Positions 30,669-39,194 of a stretch of 64,000 bases of DNA are shown here, piece after piece. This DNA comes from Georgenia yuyongxinii. GTDB taxonomy: Bacteria > Actinomycetota > Actinomycetes > Actinomycetales > Actinomycetaceae. Under the pieces are notes generated by a model, which saw only the letters and a program-made list of their open reading frames with translations, had not been told where the DNA came from and searched no databases. Where the stretch lies: assembly GCF_006352065.1 (NCBI RefSeq), contig NZ_CP040915.1:1488001-1552000 (forward strand), written 5' to 3'. The position numbers and the translations under genes were made by a program. How positions within the stretch are numbered: position 1 is the stretch's first letter; each line of letters begins with the position of its first letter.

Positions 30669-33299
30669 ATGTCGACCAACCAAGAGGGCCAGAACCAGGA
30701 CCGCCCCCGCCGCCGCGATGATTCCGGCCGGCCCAAGCAAACCTCGCGTCCCGGTGGGGATCGGGCGTCCGGGAGCGGTAGCCGCTCGGGGCGTGGTGAC
30801 GAAGCTTTCCGCGAACGCGCCCAGCGCCGCTACGGCAGCGGCCCAAATGATGCGCGTCGTGACGGCCGCGGCGAACGCACGGGCGAGCGCCGCGAGGGCG
30901 GTTACCAGCCGCGCGACGGCGGCTACCAGCAGCGGGAGGGCGACCGTCGCAGCGGTGGTTACCAGGGTCGGTCGGACGACCGTCGCAGCGGTGGTTACCA
31001 GGGTCGCTCTGATGATCGCCGGGAGGGCGGTTACAAGCCCCGCGAAGGTGGCGCCCCGCAGCGTGAGGGCGACCGGCGCCAGGGTGGTTACCAGGGCCGG
31101 TCGGACGACCGGCACCAGGGTGGTTACCAGGGCCGGTCGGACGACCGTCGCCAGGGCGGTTACCAGGGCCGGTCGGACGACCGCCCCGCAGGTGGTTACC
31201 AGCGTCGCGAAGGTGGTTACCAGGGCCGCTCGGACGACCGCCCCGCAGGTGGTTACCAGCGTCGCGAAGGTGGTTACCAGGGGCGCTCGGACGACCGTCG
31301 CCAGGGCGGTTACCAGGGGCGGTCGGACGACCGTCGCCAGGGCGGTTACCAGGGCCGGTCGGACGACCGCCCCGCAGGTGGTTACCAGCGTCGCGAAGGT
31401 GGTTACCAGGGGCGCTCGGACGACCGCCGCGAGGGCGGTTACCAGGGGCGTTCCGATGATCGCCGCGAGGGCGGTTACAAGCCCCGCGAGGGCGGTTACA
31501 AGCCCCGCGAAGGTGGCTACAAGCCCCGCGAAGGTGGCGCCCCGCAGCGTGAGGGCGACCGGCGCCAAGGTGGCTACCAGGGTCGCTCCGATGACCGACC
31601 CGCAGGTGGTTACCAGCAGCGTGATAGCGACCGCCCCGCAGGTGGTTACCAGGGGCGCTCGGACGACCGCCGCGAGGGCGGTTACCAGAGGCGTTCCGAT
31701 GATCGGCGCGAGGGCGGTTACAAGCCCCGCGAAGGTGGCGCCCCGCAGCGTGAGGGCGACCGGCGCCAAGGTGGCTACCAGGGTCGCTCCGATGACCGCC
31801 CCGCAGGTGGTTACCAGCAGCGTGACAGCGACCGCCGTCAGGGTGATTTCCAGGGGCGCTCCGATGACCGTCGCCAGGGTGGCTACCAGGGTCGGTCGGA
31901 CGACCGCCCCGCAGGTGGCTACCAGGGTCGCTCCGACGACCGCCCCGCAGGTGGTTACCAGGGGCGCTCGGACGACCGTCGCCAGAGTGGTTACCAAGGT
32001 CGCTCCGATGACCGTCGTGAAGGTGGTTACCAGCGCCGAGAGGGTGGTTTCCAGCAGCGTGATGGCGACCGCCGCCAGGGTGGCTACCAGGGGCGCTCGG
32101 ACGACCGCCCCGCAGGCGGCCATCAAGGACGCTCGGACGAGCGGCGTGACGGCGGCTTCCAGAAGCGTGAGGGCAGCCCTCGTGGGGGTAGCTATCAGCA
32201 GCGCGATGGTGGCTTCCAACGGCGAGACGATGGCCGACACACGGGCGGAGAAGCACGTGGGTTCGGTCCGCGCCGCGATGACTACGAGGACCGCCCGGCG
32301 GAGCCTCACATCTCGGACGAGGTCGAGGCGCAGATGCTTGACCGCGCTGCGCGTACCCGGCTGCGGACCCTCGGCAAGAACAATGCAGAGCTCGTGGCTC
32401 GTCACCTCGTGATGGCCGGCCGTCTTATCGACGATGAACCCGAGACCGCCTATGGCCATGCACAGGCCGCCATGCGGCGTGCGGGTCGCGTCGACGTCGT
32501 CCGGGAGGCTCTTGCCCTCACCGCGTACGCAACGGGTAGGTACTCCGAGGCGTTGCGTGAACTGCGGACCGTGCGTCGTCTCTCCGGCATCGACGCGCAC
32601 CGCGCCATGGAGGCCGACTGTGAGCGCGGCCTCGGCCGACCGGAGCGCGCCCTGACAGTCGTGGCCGAGACAGACCCTGGCACGTTGTCCGAGGAGGACC
32701 GTGTCGAGCTCGCCATCGTCGCTAGCGGCGCCCGCTCCGACCTGGGTGAGCATGAGGCGGGCCTGCTCGTGCTCGAGTCCAGGCTCGTGGACCACGTAAA
32801 GGACCCTGAGCTTCTCCGTCGGCTGACGCTCGTGCGGGCAGACCGGCTCGAGGAGCTCGGCCGCATGGACGAGGCCGACGCCGCGCGGGCGGCCGCCGGC
32901 CCGGAGATGGACGACGATGAGCCGATCGTCGTCGTGGACCTGGAGGCGTCCGAGGCCGAGGCAGAAGACGAGGACTTCGCCGAACCGACGGATGACGTGG
33001 CCACGACCGACGCTGAGCCCTTGACGGACCTGCCGGCCGATGAGGATGCCGCAGCGGACGAGGCAGCGGACGTTGAGCCGGATGCCGCAGCGGACGAGGC
33101 AGCGGACGTTGAGCCGGATGCCGCAGCGGACGTTGAGCCGGATGCCGCAGCGGACGTTGAGCCGGATGCCGCAGCGGACGAGGCGCCGGCAGCCCCGACC
33201 GACGAGACACCAGACGCCGGAGCCGAGCAGCCGACGGCGTCGGAGACCGAACAGCCCGCCCCCGGTGCGGAGGAGACCGCGGACGAGGAGCGCGCATGA
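30669..33299 (+). CDS. Repeat-rich Arg/Gly/Tyr disordered protein with TPR-like C-terminus
   Basis: An 876-residue protein in three parts. Residues about 1-75 are charged linker. About 76-525 are a tandem array built on GGYQGRSDDR followed by RQ, RE, RS or PA; about 20 copies of QGRSDD are seen, mixed with GGYQRRE, GGYKPRE and GGAPQREGDR variants. About 550-745 is an alpha-helical TPR-like domain (LDRAARTRLRTLGKNNAELV onward, with A/G repeats every 34 or so residues). The rest is an acidic tail with repeats of AADVEPDA. The position between tyrS and the HAD gene matches TPR protein Rv1691 of M. tuberculosis; only the helical domain is likely shared. RGG- and Tyr-rich arrays often bind RNA and condense. 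GAGGAAA precedes ATG 30669. Confidence 0.85.
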   Translation: MSTNQEGQNQDRPRRRDDSGRPKQTSRPGGDRASGSGSRSGRGDEAFRERAQRRYGSGPNDARRDGRGERTGERREGGYQPRDGGYQQREGDRRSGGYQGRSDDRRSGGYQGRSDDRREGGYKPREGGAPQREGDRRQGGYQGRSDDRHQGGYQGRSDDRRQGGYQGRSDDRPAGGYQRREGGYQGRSDDRPAGGYQRREGGYQGRSDDRRQGGYQGRSDDRRQGGYQGRSDDRPAGGYQRREGGYQGRSDDRREGGYQGRSDDRREGGYKPREGGYKPREGGYKPREGGAPQREGDRRQGGYQGRSDDRPAGGYQQRDSDRPAGGYQGRSDDRREGGYQRRSDDRREGGYKPREGGAPQREGDRRQGGYQGRSDDRPAGGYQQRDSDRRQGDFQGRSDDRRQGGYQGRSDDRPAGGYQGRSDDRPAGGYQGRSDDRRQSGYQGRSDDRREGGYQRREGGFQQRDGDRRQGGYQGRSDDRPAGGHQGRSDERRDGGFQKREGSPRGGSYQQRDGGFQRRDDGRHTGGEARGFGPRRDDYEDRPAEPHISDEVEAQMLDRAARTRLRTLGKNNAELVARHLVMAGRLIDDEPETAYGHAQAAMRRAGRVDVVREALALTAYATGRYSEALRELRTVRRLSGIDAHRAMEADCERGLGRPERALTVVAETDPGTLSEEDRVELAIVASGARSDLGEHEAGLLVLESRLVDHVKDPELLRRLTLVRADRLEELGRMDEADAARAAAGPEMDDDEPIVVVDLEASEAEAEDEDFAEPTDDVATTDAEPLTDLPADEDAAADEAADVEPDAAADEAADVEPDAAADVEPDAAADVEPDAAADEAPAAPTDETPDAGAEQPTASETEQPAPGAEETADEERA
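30897..32245 (+). repeat. Tandem coding repeats (GGYQGRSDDR units)
   Basis: About 1.35 kb of imperfect 30- to 36-base repeats inside the preceding gene, with the core GGTTACCAGGGNCGNTCGGA encoding GYQGRSD. Many neighbouring units are nearly identical at the DNA level, including silent positions, which points to recent expansion or homogenisation. It is an assembly and slippage hotspot. It is not a CRISPR array: there are no unique spacers and the reading frame is kept throughout. Confidence 0.9.
33040..33184 (+). repeat. Tandem coding repeats of the acidic tail
   Basis: The segment repeats GATGCCGCAGCGGACGTTGA and GCGGACGAGGCAGCGGACGT type units four or five times, encoding AADVEPDA and ADEAADVEPDA. 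The units are almost identical, as in the N-terminal array, so two independent repeat expansions occur in one gene: one basic, one acidic. Confidence 0.8.
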
Positions 33300-34363
33300 G
33301 CACCCCCACCATGCTTCTCGCCAGCGCGGAGCCCCTGGCCACCGCGTATGACGTTGCACTGATGGACCTCGACGGAGTCTGCTATCGCGGCGCCGAACCG
33401 GTCGACCACGCCGACGCGGCGGTGGAAGAGGCACGGCGCCTCGGGCTCCGCATGATGTTCGTGACCAACAACGCTGCCCGCGAGCCGCAGACGGTGGCCG
33501 ACCAGCTCAGCTCCCTGGGCATCCCGACGTCCCCGGACGAGGTGATGACCTCGTCCCAGGCGGCGGCCGCCATCCTCGCCGCGGTGCTGCCCACCGGCTC
33601 GGTCGTCCTGCCTATCGGCGGCGCCGGCCTGCGGACAGCCCTGACGGAAGCCGGGTTCACCCTGGCCACGGGCGCGCACGACGCACCGGTCGCCGTCGTC
33701 CAGGGATTTTCGCCGGACCTCGGGTGGCGCGAGCTCACCGAGGCCGCCTACGCGATCAACGCCGGTGCGCGGTACGTGGCCACGAACCTCGACGCCACCC
33801 TGCCCACCGAGCGTGGTATGGCGGTCGGGAACGGCTCCCTCGTGGCGGCCGTGACGAACGCTACCGGCGTCGTCCCCATCTCCGCGGGCAAGCCTGAGCC
33901 GGAGATCTTCCGGCAGGCGACCCGTCGCAGCGCCGGCAGCCGCCCGATCGCTGTCGGTGACCGGCTCAACACCGACATCGCCGGCGCCCGCGCCGCCGGC
34001 ATCCCCAGCGTGCATGTCCTCACCGGCGTCAGCGACGCCCGCGACGTCGTCCTCGCCGCACCGCACGAGCGCCCGAGCTACCTCGCCGTCGACCTCCGCG
34101 GCCTGGTGGAGCCCCACCCCGTCCCCAGCCGGGACGGCGCGTGGTGGCGCTGCGGCGCCGCGGCGGCCCGCGTGAGTGGTGCGGAGCCCCATCTGGAGAT
34201 CCGGCTCGGTGACCGGGAGGTCCCGCTGGAGCCCGGCGAGCCGGTGACCGTCTCCCTGGACACGTGGCGATGCCTCGCCGCCGCAGCGTGGGAAGCGGCC
34301 GACGACGGCGCGCCGCTCACCGTCTCGCAGGTGCCTGCGCTCCAGGTGGTCGCGCCGCGATAG
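33296..34363 (+). CDS. HAD-IIA family phosphatase
   Basis: A 355-residue haloacid dehalogenase superfamily hydrolase of the NagD/phosphoglycolate phosphatase subgroup. Motif I DLDGVCYRG (about 23-31), motif II VTNNAA (about 55-60) and motif IV GDRLNTDIAGA (about 221-231) are present, so the aspartyl-phosphate chemistry should be intact. The last 90 or so residues form an extra domain after the HAD core, as in Rv1692, a glycerol-3-phosphate phosphatase in M. tuberculosis; the same activity is possible here. Its ATG overlaps the previous stop. Confidence 0.93.
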   Translation: MSTPTMLLASAEPLATAYDVALMDLDGVCYRGAEPVDHADAAVEEARRLGLRMMFVTNNAAREPQTVADQLSSLGIPTSPDEVMTSSQAAAAILAAVLPTGSVVLPIGGAGLRTALTEAGFTLATGAHDAPVAVVQGFSPDLGWRELTEAAYAINAGARYVATNLDATLPTERGMAVGNGSLVAAVTNATGVVPISAGKPEPEIFRQATRRSAGSRPIAVGDRLNTDIAGARAAGIPSVHVLTGVSDARDVVLAAPHERPSYLAVDLRGLVEPHPVPSRDGAWWRCGAAAARVSGAEPHLEIRLGDREVPLEPGEPVTVSLDTWRCLAAAAWEAADDGAPLTVSQVPALQVVAPR

Positions 34364-34400
34364 CCTTCGAACGGACTGCGGAGGTGGGAAGGAGCGACGG

Positions 34401-34562
34401 ATGGACGTAACGCCTGCCGATCTGGCGGCGCGATCGGTGCCGGCGGGGGACCCGTTGGCGCGCCTCGACGACCTCGAGGAGATCCCGCTCGCGGAGCAGG
34501 TCGCGGTGTTCGAGACCATCCACTCGCACCTGTCCGCGCGTCTCGCGAACGCCGAGAGCTGA
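34401..34562 (+). CDS. Small conserved protein (Rv1693-like position)
   Basis: A 53-residue frame, MDVTPADLAARSVPAGDPLA to the end HLSARLANAES, predicted mostly helical. GGAAGGAG stands before ATG 34401 at good spacing, and the next gene starts one base after the stop. A small protein occupies this same slot in mycobacteria (Rv1693). No known domain is recognised and no function can be given. It is probably translated with tlyA. Confidence 0.75.
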   Translation: MDVTPADLAARSVPAGDPLARLDDLEEIPLAEQVAVFETIHSHLSARLANAES

Positions 34563-34563
34563 C

Positions 34564-35427
34564 GTGGCCCGGCTCGTCCGTATCGATACCGAGCTCGTCC
34601 GCCGCGGCCTGGCCCGGTCGCGTCAGCACGCCGGTGAGCTGCTGGCCGCCGGCCATGTGCGACTCGACGGGCAGGTGGTGACCAAGCCGGCCCGTCAGGT
34701 GGACCCCGCGCAGGCGCTCCTGGTGGACGACGCCGGAGCCGCCGACGACTACGTCTCACGCGGCGCCCACAAGCTCGCCGGCGCCCTCGACGCGCTCGGT
34801 GACGCGGCCCCACTCGTCGCCGGCCGCCGCTGCCTGGACGCGGGCGCCTCCACCGGCGGCTTCACCGACGTCCTCCTGCGCCGCGGGGCCGCCCACGTGG
34901 TCGCCGTCGACGTCGGCTACGGCCAGCTCGCCTGGTCCCTGCAGACCGACCCCCGGGTGACGGTCCTGGACCGGACGAACGTGCGCACGCTGACCCCCCA
35001 GATGGTGGCGCCGGCCCCGCAGCTGGTGGTCGGCGACATGTCCTTCATCTCCCTGACCCTGGTTCTGCCGGCGCTGGCCCGGGCGGCCGCGCCGGACGCC
35101 GACGTTCTCCTCATGGTCAAGCCCCAGTTCGAGGTGGGCAAGGAGCGCCTCGGCCACGGTGGCGTCGTCCGCGACACCGCGTTGCACGTGGAGTCCGTGC
35201 TCACGGTCGCCGAGGCCGCCACCCGCGAGGGCCTCGACACCTGGGCCGTCGTGCCCAGCCCGCTGCCGGGCCCCTCGGGCAACGTGGAGTACTTCGTGGC
35301 GCTGCGCCGGGACCACCCCGGTGCCCTGCGGGGTGAGGCGCTGCGCGACGCCGTCGCCGCCGCGGTGCGCACGGGCCCGGCGGGGACCGCCGCCGTACCG
35401 ACCGACCCCGAGGGGGAGCCAGCATGA
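34564..35427 (+). CDS. tlyA: TlyA-type rRNA 2'-O-methyltransferase
   Basis: A 287-residue protein with an N-terminal S4 RNA-binding domain (RIDTELVRRGLARSRQHAGEL, about 4-65) and an FtsJ-like Rossmann methyltransferase domain (about 75-250; CLDAGASTGGFTDVLL is the SAM motif, VVGDMSFISL and VKPQFEV carry catalytic Asp and Lys). In mycobacteria TlyA methylates 16S C1409 and 23S C1920, giving capreomycin sensitivity. Start is GTG 34564; the stop overlaps the nadK ATG. Confidence 0.95.
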   Translation: MARLVRIDTELVRRGLARSRQHAGELLAAGHVRLDGQVVTKPARQVDPAQALLVDDAGAADDYVSRGAHKLAGALDALGDAAPLVAGRRCLDAGASTGGFTDVLLRRGAAHVVAVDVGYGQLAWSLQTDPRVTVLDRTNVRTLTPQMVAPAPQLVVGDMSFISLTLVLPALARAAAPDADVLLMVKPQFEVGKERLGHGGVVRDTALHVESVLTVAEAATREGLDTWAVVPSPLPGPSGNVEYFVALRRDHPGALRGEALRDAVAAAVRTGPAGTAAVPTDPEGEPA

Positions 35428-36263
35428 GCCGCCGCATCCTGGTCGTCTGTCACGAGGGCCGACCCGACGCCGTCGCCGCCGCGGACAACCTCAGCGCGGC
35501 CCTCCAGGCGAACGGTATCGACACCATCCGCGACGGCAGCGCGGAGGGCGTCGAGCTCGCCATCGTCCTCGGCGGCGACGGCACCATCCTGCGTGCGGCG
35601 GAGGTGGCCCGGCGCCACGACGTCCCCCTCCTCGGTGTCAATCTCGGCCACGTAGGCTTCCTCGCCGAGGCCGAGGAGGAGGCGTTGCCCGACGTGGTCG
35701 ACCGCGTGGTCGCCCGCGACTACCTCGTCGAGGAACGGATGACGCTCGACATCACGATCACCCGCCCGGACGGCACGGTCGAGCGGGACTGGGCCATCAA
35801 CGAGGCCGCCGTGGAGAAGGGCGCACGCGCTCGCATGGTCGAGGCCACCATCGGCGTCGACGGGCGGGGTCTGTCCACCTTCGGCTGCGACGGCATCGTC
35901 CTGGCCACCCCCACCGGGTCCACCGCCTACGCCTTCTCCGGCGGCGGCCCCATCGTGTGGCCCGACGTCGACGCGCTCCTGGTCGTCCCCGTCGCCGCGC
36001 ACGCATTGTTCGCCCGGCCGCTGGTCGTGGGGCCGAACTCGGTGCTGGAGGTCGAGGTGCTGCCGTACGAGGAGAAGCACGCGGTGGTGTGGTGCGATGG
36101 GCGGCGGATGCTCGACGCGCCCGCCGGGTCCCGGATCCGGGTGTGCCGGGGCGCCCAGCCGGTGCGGCTCGCCCGGATGAGCCAGGTCCCCTTCTCCGGC
36201 CGCCTCGTCGCCAAGTTCCGACTGCCGGTCCAGGGCTGGCGCGGCGTGCGGGAGCGGGCGTGA
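35424..36263 (+). CDS. nadK: NAD kinase
   Basis: Makes NADP from NAD and ATP or polyphosphate. The 279-residue protein has VLGGDGTIL (about 48-56), NLGHVGFLAE, NEAAVEKG (about 124-131) and TPTGSTAYAFSGGGP (about 162-176), all diagnostic of the family. Overlaps tlyA at its start and recN at its stop. Confidence 0.97.
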   Translation: MSRRILVVCHEGRPDAVAAADNLSAALQANGIDTIRDGSAEGVELAIVLGGDGTILRAAEVARRHDVPLLGVNLGHVGFLAEAEEEALPDVVDRVVARDYLVEERMTLDITITRPDGTVERDWAINEAAVEKGARARMVEATIGVDGRGLSTFGCDGIVLATPTGSTAYAFSGGGPIVWPDVDALLVVPVAAHALFARPLVVGPNSVLEVEVLPYEEKHAVVWCDGRRMLDAPAGSRIRVCRGAQPVRLARMSQVPFSGRLVAKFRLPVQGWRGVRERA

Positions 36264-37972
36264 TCGAGCAGGTCCGGATCGAGAACCTCGGGGTGATCGC
36301 GACCGCCGAGCTCGACCTCGACCCCGCCCTGACAGTCATCACCGGTGAGACGGGCGCCGGCAAGACCATGGTGCTCACCAGCCTCGAGCTGCTGCTCGGC
36401 GGCAAGGCCGACGCCGCACTGGTGCGTCGCGGCGCCGAGCGCGCCGTCGTCGAGGGCACCTTCACCGTCCCCGTCGACGGCGCCGCGGCCGCCCGCGCCG
36501 AGGAGGCCGGGGCCACCGTGGAGGACGGCGAGCTCCTCGTGGCCAGGACCGTCCCGGCCGCCGGCCGTTCCCGGGCACACCTGGGCGGACGCACGGTGCC
36601 GCACGCCGTCCTGACGGAGATCGGCGAGCAGCTCGTCACCGTGCACGGCCAGTCCCAGCAGCTGCGGCTGCGGGCCCCGTCCCAGCAGCGCGCCGCCCTG
36701 GACGCCTTCGGCGGACCGAAGCACGCCGCGCTGCTGGCCACCTACCGCGAGGCCTGGGCCGCGCTCGTCGCCGCCCGCGAGGAGCTGGCGACGTGGGAGC
36801 GGGAGGCGGGGGCGCGTGAGCACGAGATCGCCCTGCTGCGCGCCGGGTTGGACCGGGTCGACGCCCTAGACCCGCAGCCGGGGGAGGACCACACCCTGCG
36901 CGAGGAGGCCCAGCGGCTCGGCAACGTCGAGGAGCTGCGGGTGGCCGCCGGCACCGCCCACCAGGCCCTCACCGGTGGCGTCGACGCCCCCGACGCCCTC
37001 GACGCCACCAGCCTCGTCGACGCCGCCCGCCGCGCCCTGGAGCAGGCCGCCGACAGCGATCCCGCCCTCACCGGCTGGGCCACCCGTCTCGCCGAGGCCG
37101 CCTACCTCTTGTCCGACGTGGCCGGCGAGCTGGCCGCGTACCTCGACGGGCTCGACGCCGACCCCGCACGGCTGGCGGTCGTGCACGAGCGCCGTGCCGC
37201 CCTCACGGAGCTGACCCGGCTGCACGGTCCCGACGTCGACGCCGCCCTCGCCTGGGCGGAGCAGGCCCGGGAGCGCCTGGCCTACCTGGACGGCCCCACC
37301 GACACCGCCACCGCCCTACGCGAGCGCCTGCAGCAGGCGACGGCGCAGGTCACCCGCACCGGCGCCGCGCTGACCGCCTCACGCCGCCGCGTCGGCGAGC
37401 TCCTCGGCTCCGCCGTCGACGACGAGCTCGCGGGCCTCGCGATGGCCGGTGCCCACCTGACCGGCCGGCTGACGCCGCTGGAGGAGCCCGGACCCCACGG
37501 CGTCGAGGGCGTCGAGCTGCTGCTCGCCGCCCATCCCGGCGCGCCCGCCCGGCCGTTGGGCCAGGGCGCGTCGGGCGGTGAGCTGTCCCGGGTGATGCTC
37601 GCCATCGAGGTCGCGCTTGCCGGCACGGAGCCGGACCACGGGCAGCGCACGTTCGTGTTCGACGAGGTCGACGCCGGGGTGGGCGGCAAGGCCGCGGTCG
37701 AGGTCGGCCGGCGGCTGGCCCGGCTGGCCCGCACCGCGCAGGTGGTCGTCGTGACGCACCTCGCGCAGGTCGCTGCCTTCGCCGACCGGCACCTGGTGGT
37801 GAGCAAGCCCACCCCCGGGGACGACGCCGTCGTCACGGCCACCGACGTCACCGAGGTGGAAGGGCCAGATCGCGTGCGAGAGCTGGCCCGGATGCTCTCC
37901 GGGCAGGAGGAGTCCGACACCGCTCTGCAGCACGCCGCTGAGCTCCTGGAGCGGGCGGACGTGCGACGATGA
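36260..37972 (+). CDS. recN: DNA repair protein RecN
   Basis: An SMC-like ATPase for double-strand break repair. The 570-residue protein has Walker A GETGAGKTMVL (about 28-38), a long central helical region (about 160-420), the ABC signature GQGASGGELSRVMLAIE (about 435-451) and Walker B TFVFDEVDAGVGG. GTG 36260 overlaps the nadK stop (GTGA); the frame is open far upstream, but the family N-terminus VIEQVRIENLGVI begins here. Confidence 0.96.
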   Translation: MIEQVRIENLGVIATAELDLDPALTVITGETGAGKTMVLTSLELLLGGKADAALVRRGAERAVVEGTFTVPVDGAAAARAEEAGATVEDGELLVARTVPAAGRSRAHLGGRTVPHAVLTEIGEQLVTVHGQSQQLRLRAPSQQRAALDAFGGPKHAALLATYREAWAALVAAREELATWEREAGAREHEIALLRAGLDRVDALDPQPGEDHTLREEAQRLGNVEELRVAAGTAHQALTGGVDAPDALDATSLVDAARRALEQAADSDPALTGWATRLAEAAYLLSDVAGELAAYLDGLDADPARLAVVHERRAALTELTRLHGPDVDAALAWAEQARERLAYLDGPTDTATALRERLQQATAQVTRTGAALTASRRRVGELLGSAVDDELAGLAMAGAHLTGRLTPLEEPGPHGVEGVELLLAAHPGAPARPLGQGASGGELSRVMLAIEVALAGTEPDHGQRTFVFDEVDAGVGGKAAVEVGRRLARLARTAQVVVVTHLAQVAAFADRHLVVSKPTPGDDAVVTATDVTEVEGPDRVRELARMLSGQEESDTALQHAAELLERADVRR

Positions 37973-37976
37973 AGCG

Positions 37977-39179
37977 GTGACTGCCCTTTTCCGACGCCGA
38001 CGTGCGGTCGTCGACGGTGGGCCCGGGACCTCGGGCCCCGCCCGGGTCGACCCCCGGACGAAGAACCTGACCAAGCGTCTGCGCCCGGGCGACGTCGCCG
38101 TCATCGACCACGAGGACCTCGACCGGGTCTCCGCCGAGGCGCTGGTGGCCTGCCGGCCGGCCGCGGTGCTCAACGCCGCCCGGTCGACGTCGGGGCGGTA
38201 CCCCAACCTCGGCCCGGGCATCCTCGTCGAGGCGGGGATCCCTCTCGTGGACGATCTCGGCCCGGCGGTGATGTCGGTGCGCGAGGGCCAGCAGCTGCGC
38301 CTGGAGGGCGCCGAGGTCCATACCGGGGACCGGCTGGTGGCCGAGGGCACCGTCCAGGACGCCTCGACGGTCGAGGCCAACCTCGACAAGGCCCGCGAGG
38401 GGCTGTCGGTCCAGCTAGAGGCCTTCGCGGTGAACACGATGGACTACGTCCACCGGGAGCGGGACCTGCTCGTCAACGGTGTCGGTGTGCCCAAGGTGCG
38501 CGCCAAGTTCGAGGGGCGGCACGCCCTGGTGGTGGTGCGCGGGTACCACTACAAGGAAGACCTCGCGATGCTGCGCTCCTACATCCGGGAGTACCGGCCG
38601 CTGCTCATCGGCGTCGACGGCGGCGCCGACGCGATCATCGAGGCCGGGCTGCGCCCGGACATGATCGTGGGCGACATGGACTCCGTCTCTGACAAGGCAC
38701 TGACCTCCGGCGCCGAGATCGTGGTGCACGCGTACCGCGACGGCCGCGCCCCCGGGCAGCGGCGGGTGGAGGACCTCGGCGTCGAGCACGTCGTCTTCCC
38801 CGCCACGGGCACGAGCGAGGACATCGCGATGCTGCTCGCCGACGACCTCGGCGCCGAGCTCATCGTCGCCGTCGGCACGCACGACACGATGATCGAGTTC
38901 CTCGACAAGGGCCGCGCCGGCATGGCCTCGACGTTCCTCACCCGGCTGCGGGTCGGCAGCAAGCTCATCGACGCCAAGGGCGTCTCCCGGCTCTACCGCA
39001 CCCGTATCTCCACCTGGCAGCTCGTGATCCTCGCCCTGGCAGGCCTCCTCGCCCTCTTCGTTGCGCTCGCGACGACCAACGTGGGGCAGACCACCTTCGG
39101 CCTCGCCGGCGCCTGGTTCGACGACCTCGTGAACTTCTTCCGGTCGCTCGTGGGGATCGCCCCCGCACCGACGACCTGA
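37977..39179 (+). CDS. steA: SteA-like septation protein
   Basis: A 400-residue orthologue of Rv1697 and Corynebacterium SteA. It has a thiamin pyrophosphokinase-like catalytic region (GVDGGADAIIEAGLRPDMIVGDMDS, about 210-234) and one transmembrane helix near the C-terminus (about 345-365, LVILALAGLLALFVALA). In C. glutamicum SteA acts with SteB in cell separation, and here the SteB/MctB gene follows directly. GTG 37977 lies four bases after recN. Confidence 0.9.
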   Translation: MTALFRRRRAVVDGGPGTSGPARVDPRTKNLTKRLRPGDVAVIDHEDLDRVSAEALVACRPAAVLNAARSTSGRYPNLGPGILVEAGIPLVDDLGPAVMSVREGQQLRLEGAEVHTGDRLVAEGTVQDASTVEANLDKAREGLSVQLEAFAVNTMDYVHRERDLLVNGVGVPKVRAKFEGRHALVVVRGYHYKEDLAMLRSYIREYRPLLIGVDGGADAIIEAGLRPDMIVGDMDSVSDKALTSGAEIVVHAYRDGRAPGQRRVEDLGVEHVVFPATGTSEDIAMLLADDLGAELIVAVGTHDTMIEFLDKGRAGMASTFLTRLRVGSKLIDAKGVSRLYRTRISTWQLVILALAGLLALFVALATTNVGQTTFGLAGAWFDDLVNFFRSLVGIAPAPTT

Positions 39180-39194
39180 CCCCCGGAGCGCACA

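Noticed and set aside
30897-32245. CRISPR-like regular repeats
   Set aside because: Repeats are contiguous, coding and imperfect, without unique spacers or cas genes.
30558-33434. 958-codon minus-strand frame rich in LVTTCGAVV repeats
   Set aside because: Antisense of the repeat array; the repeat period is a multiple of three, so every frame stays open. The plus frame has the ribosome site, operon position and helical domain.
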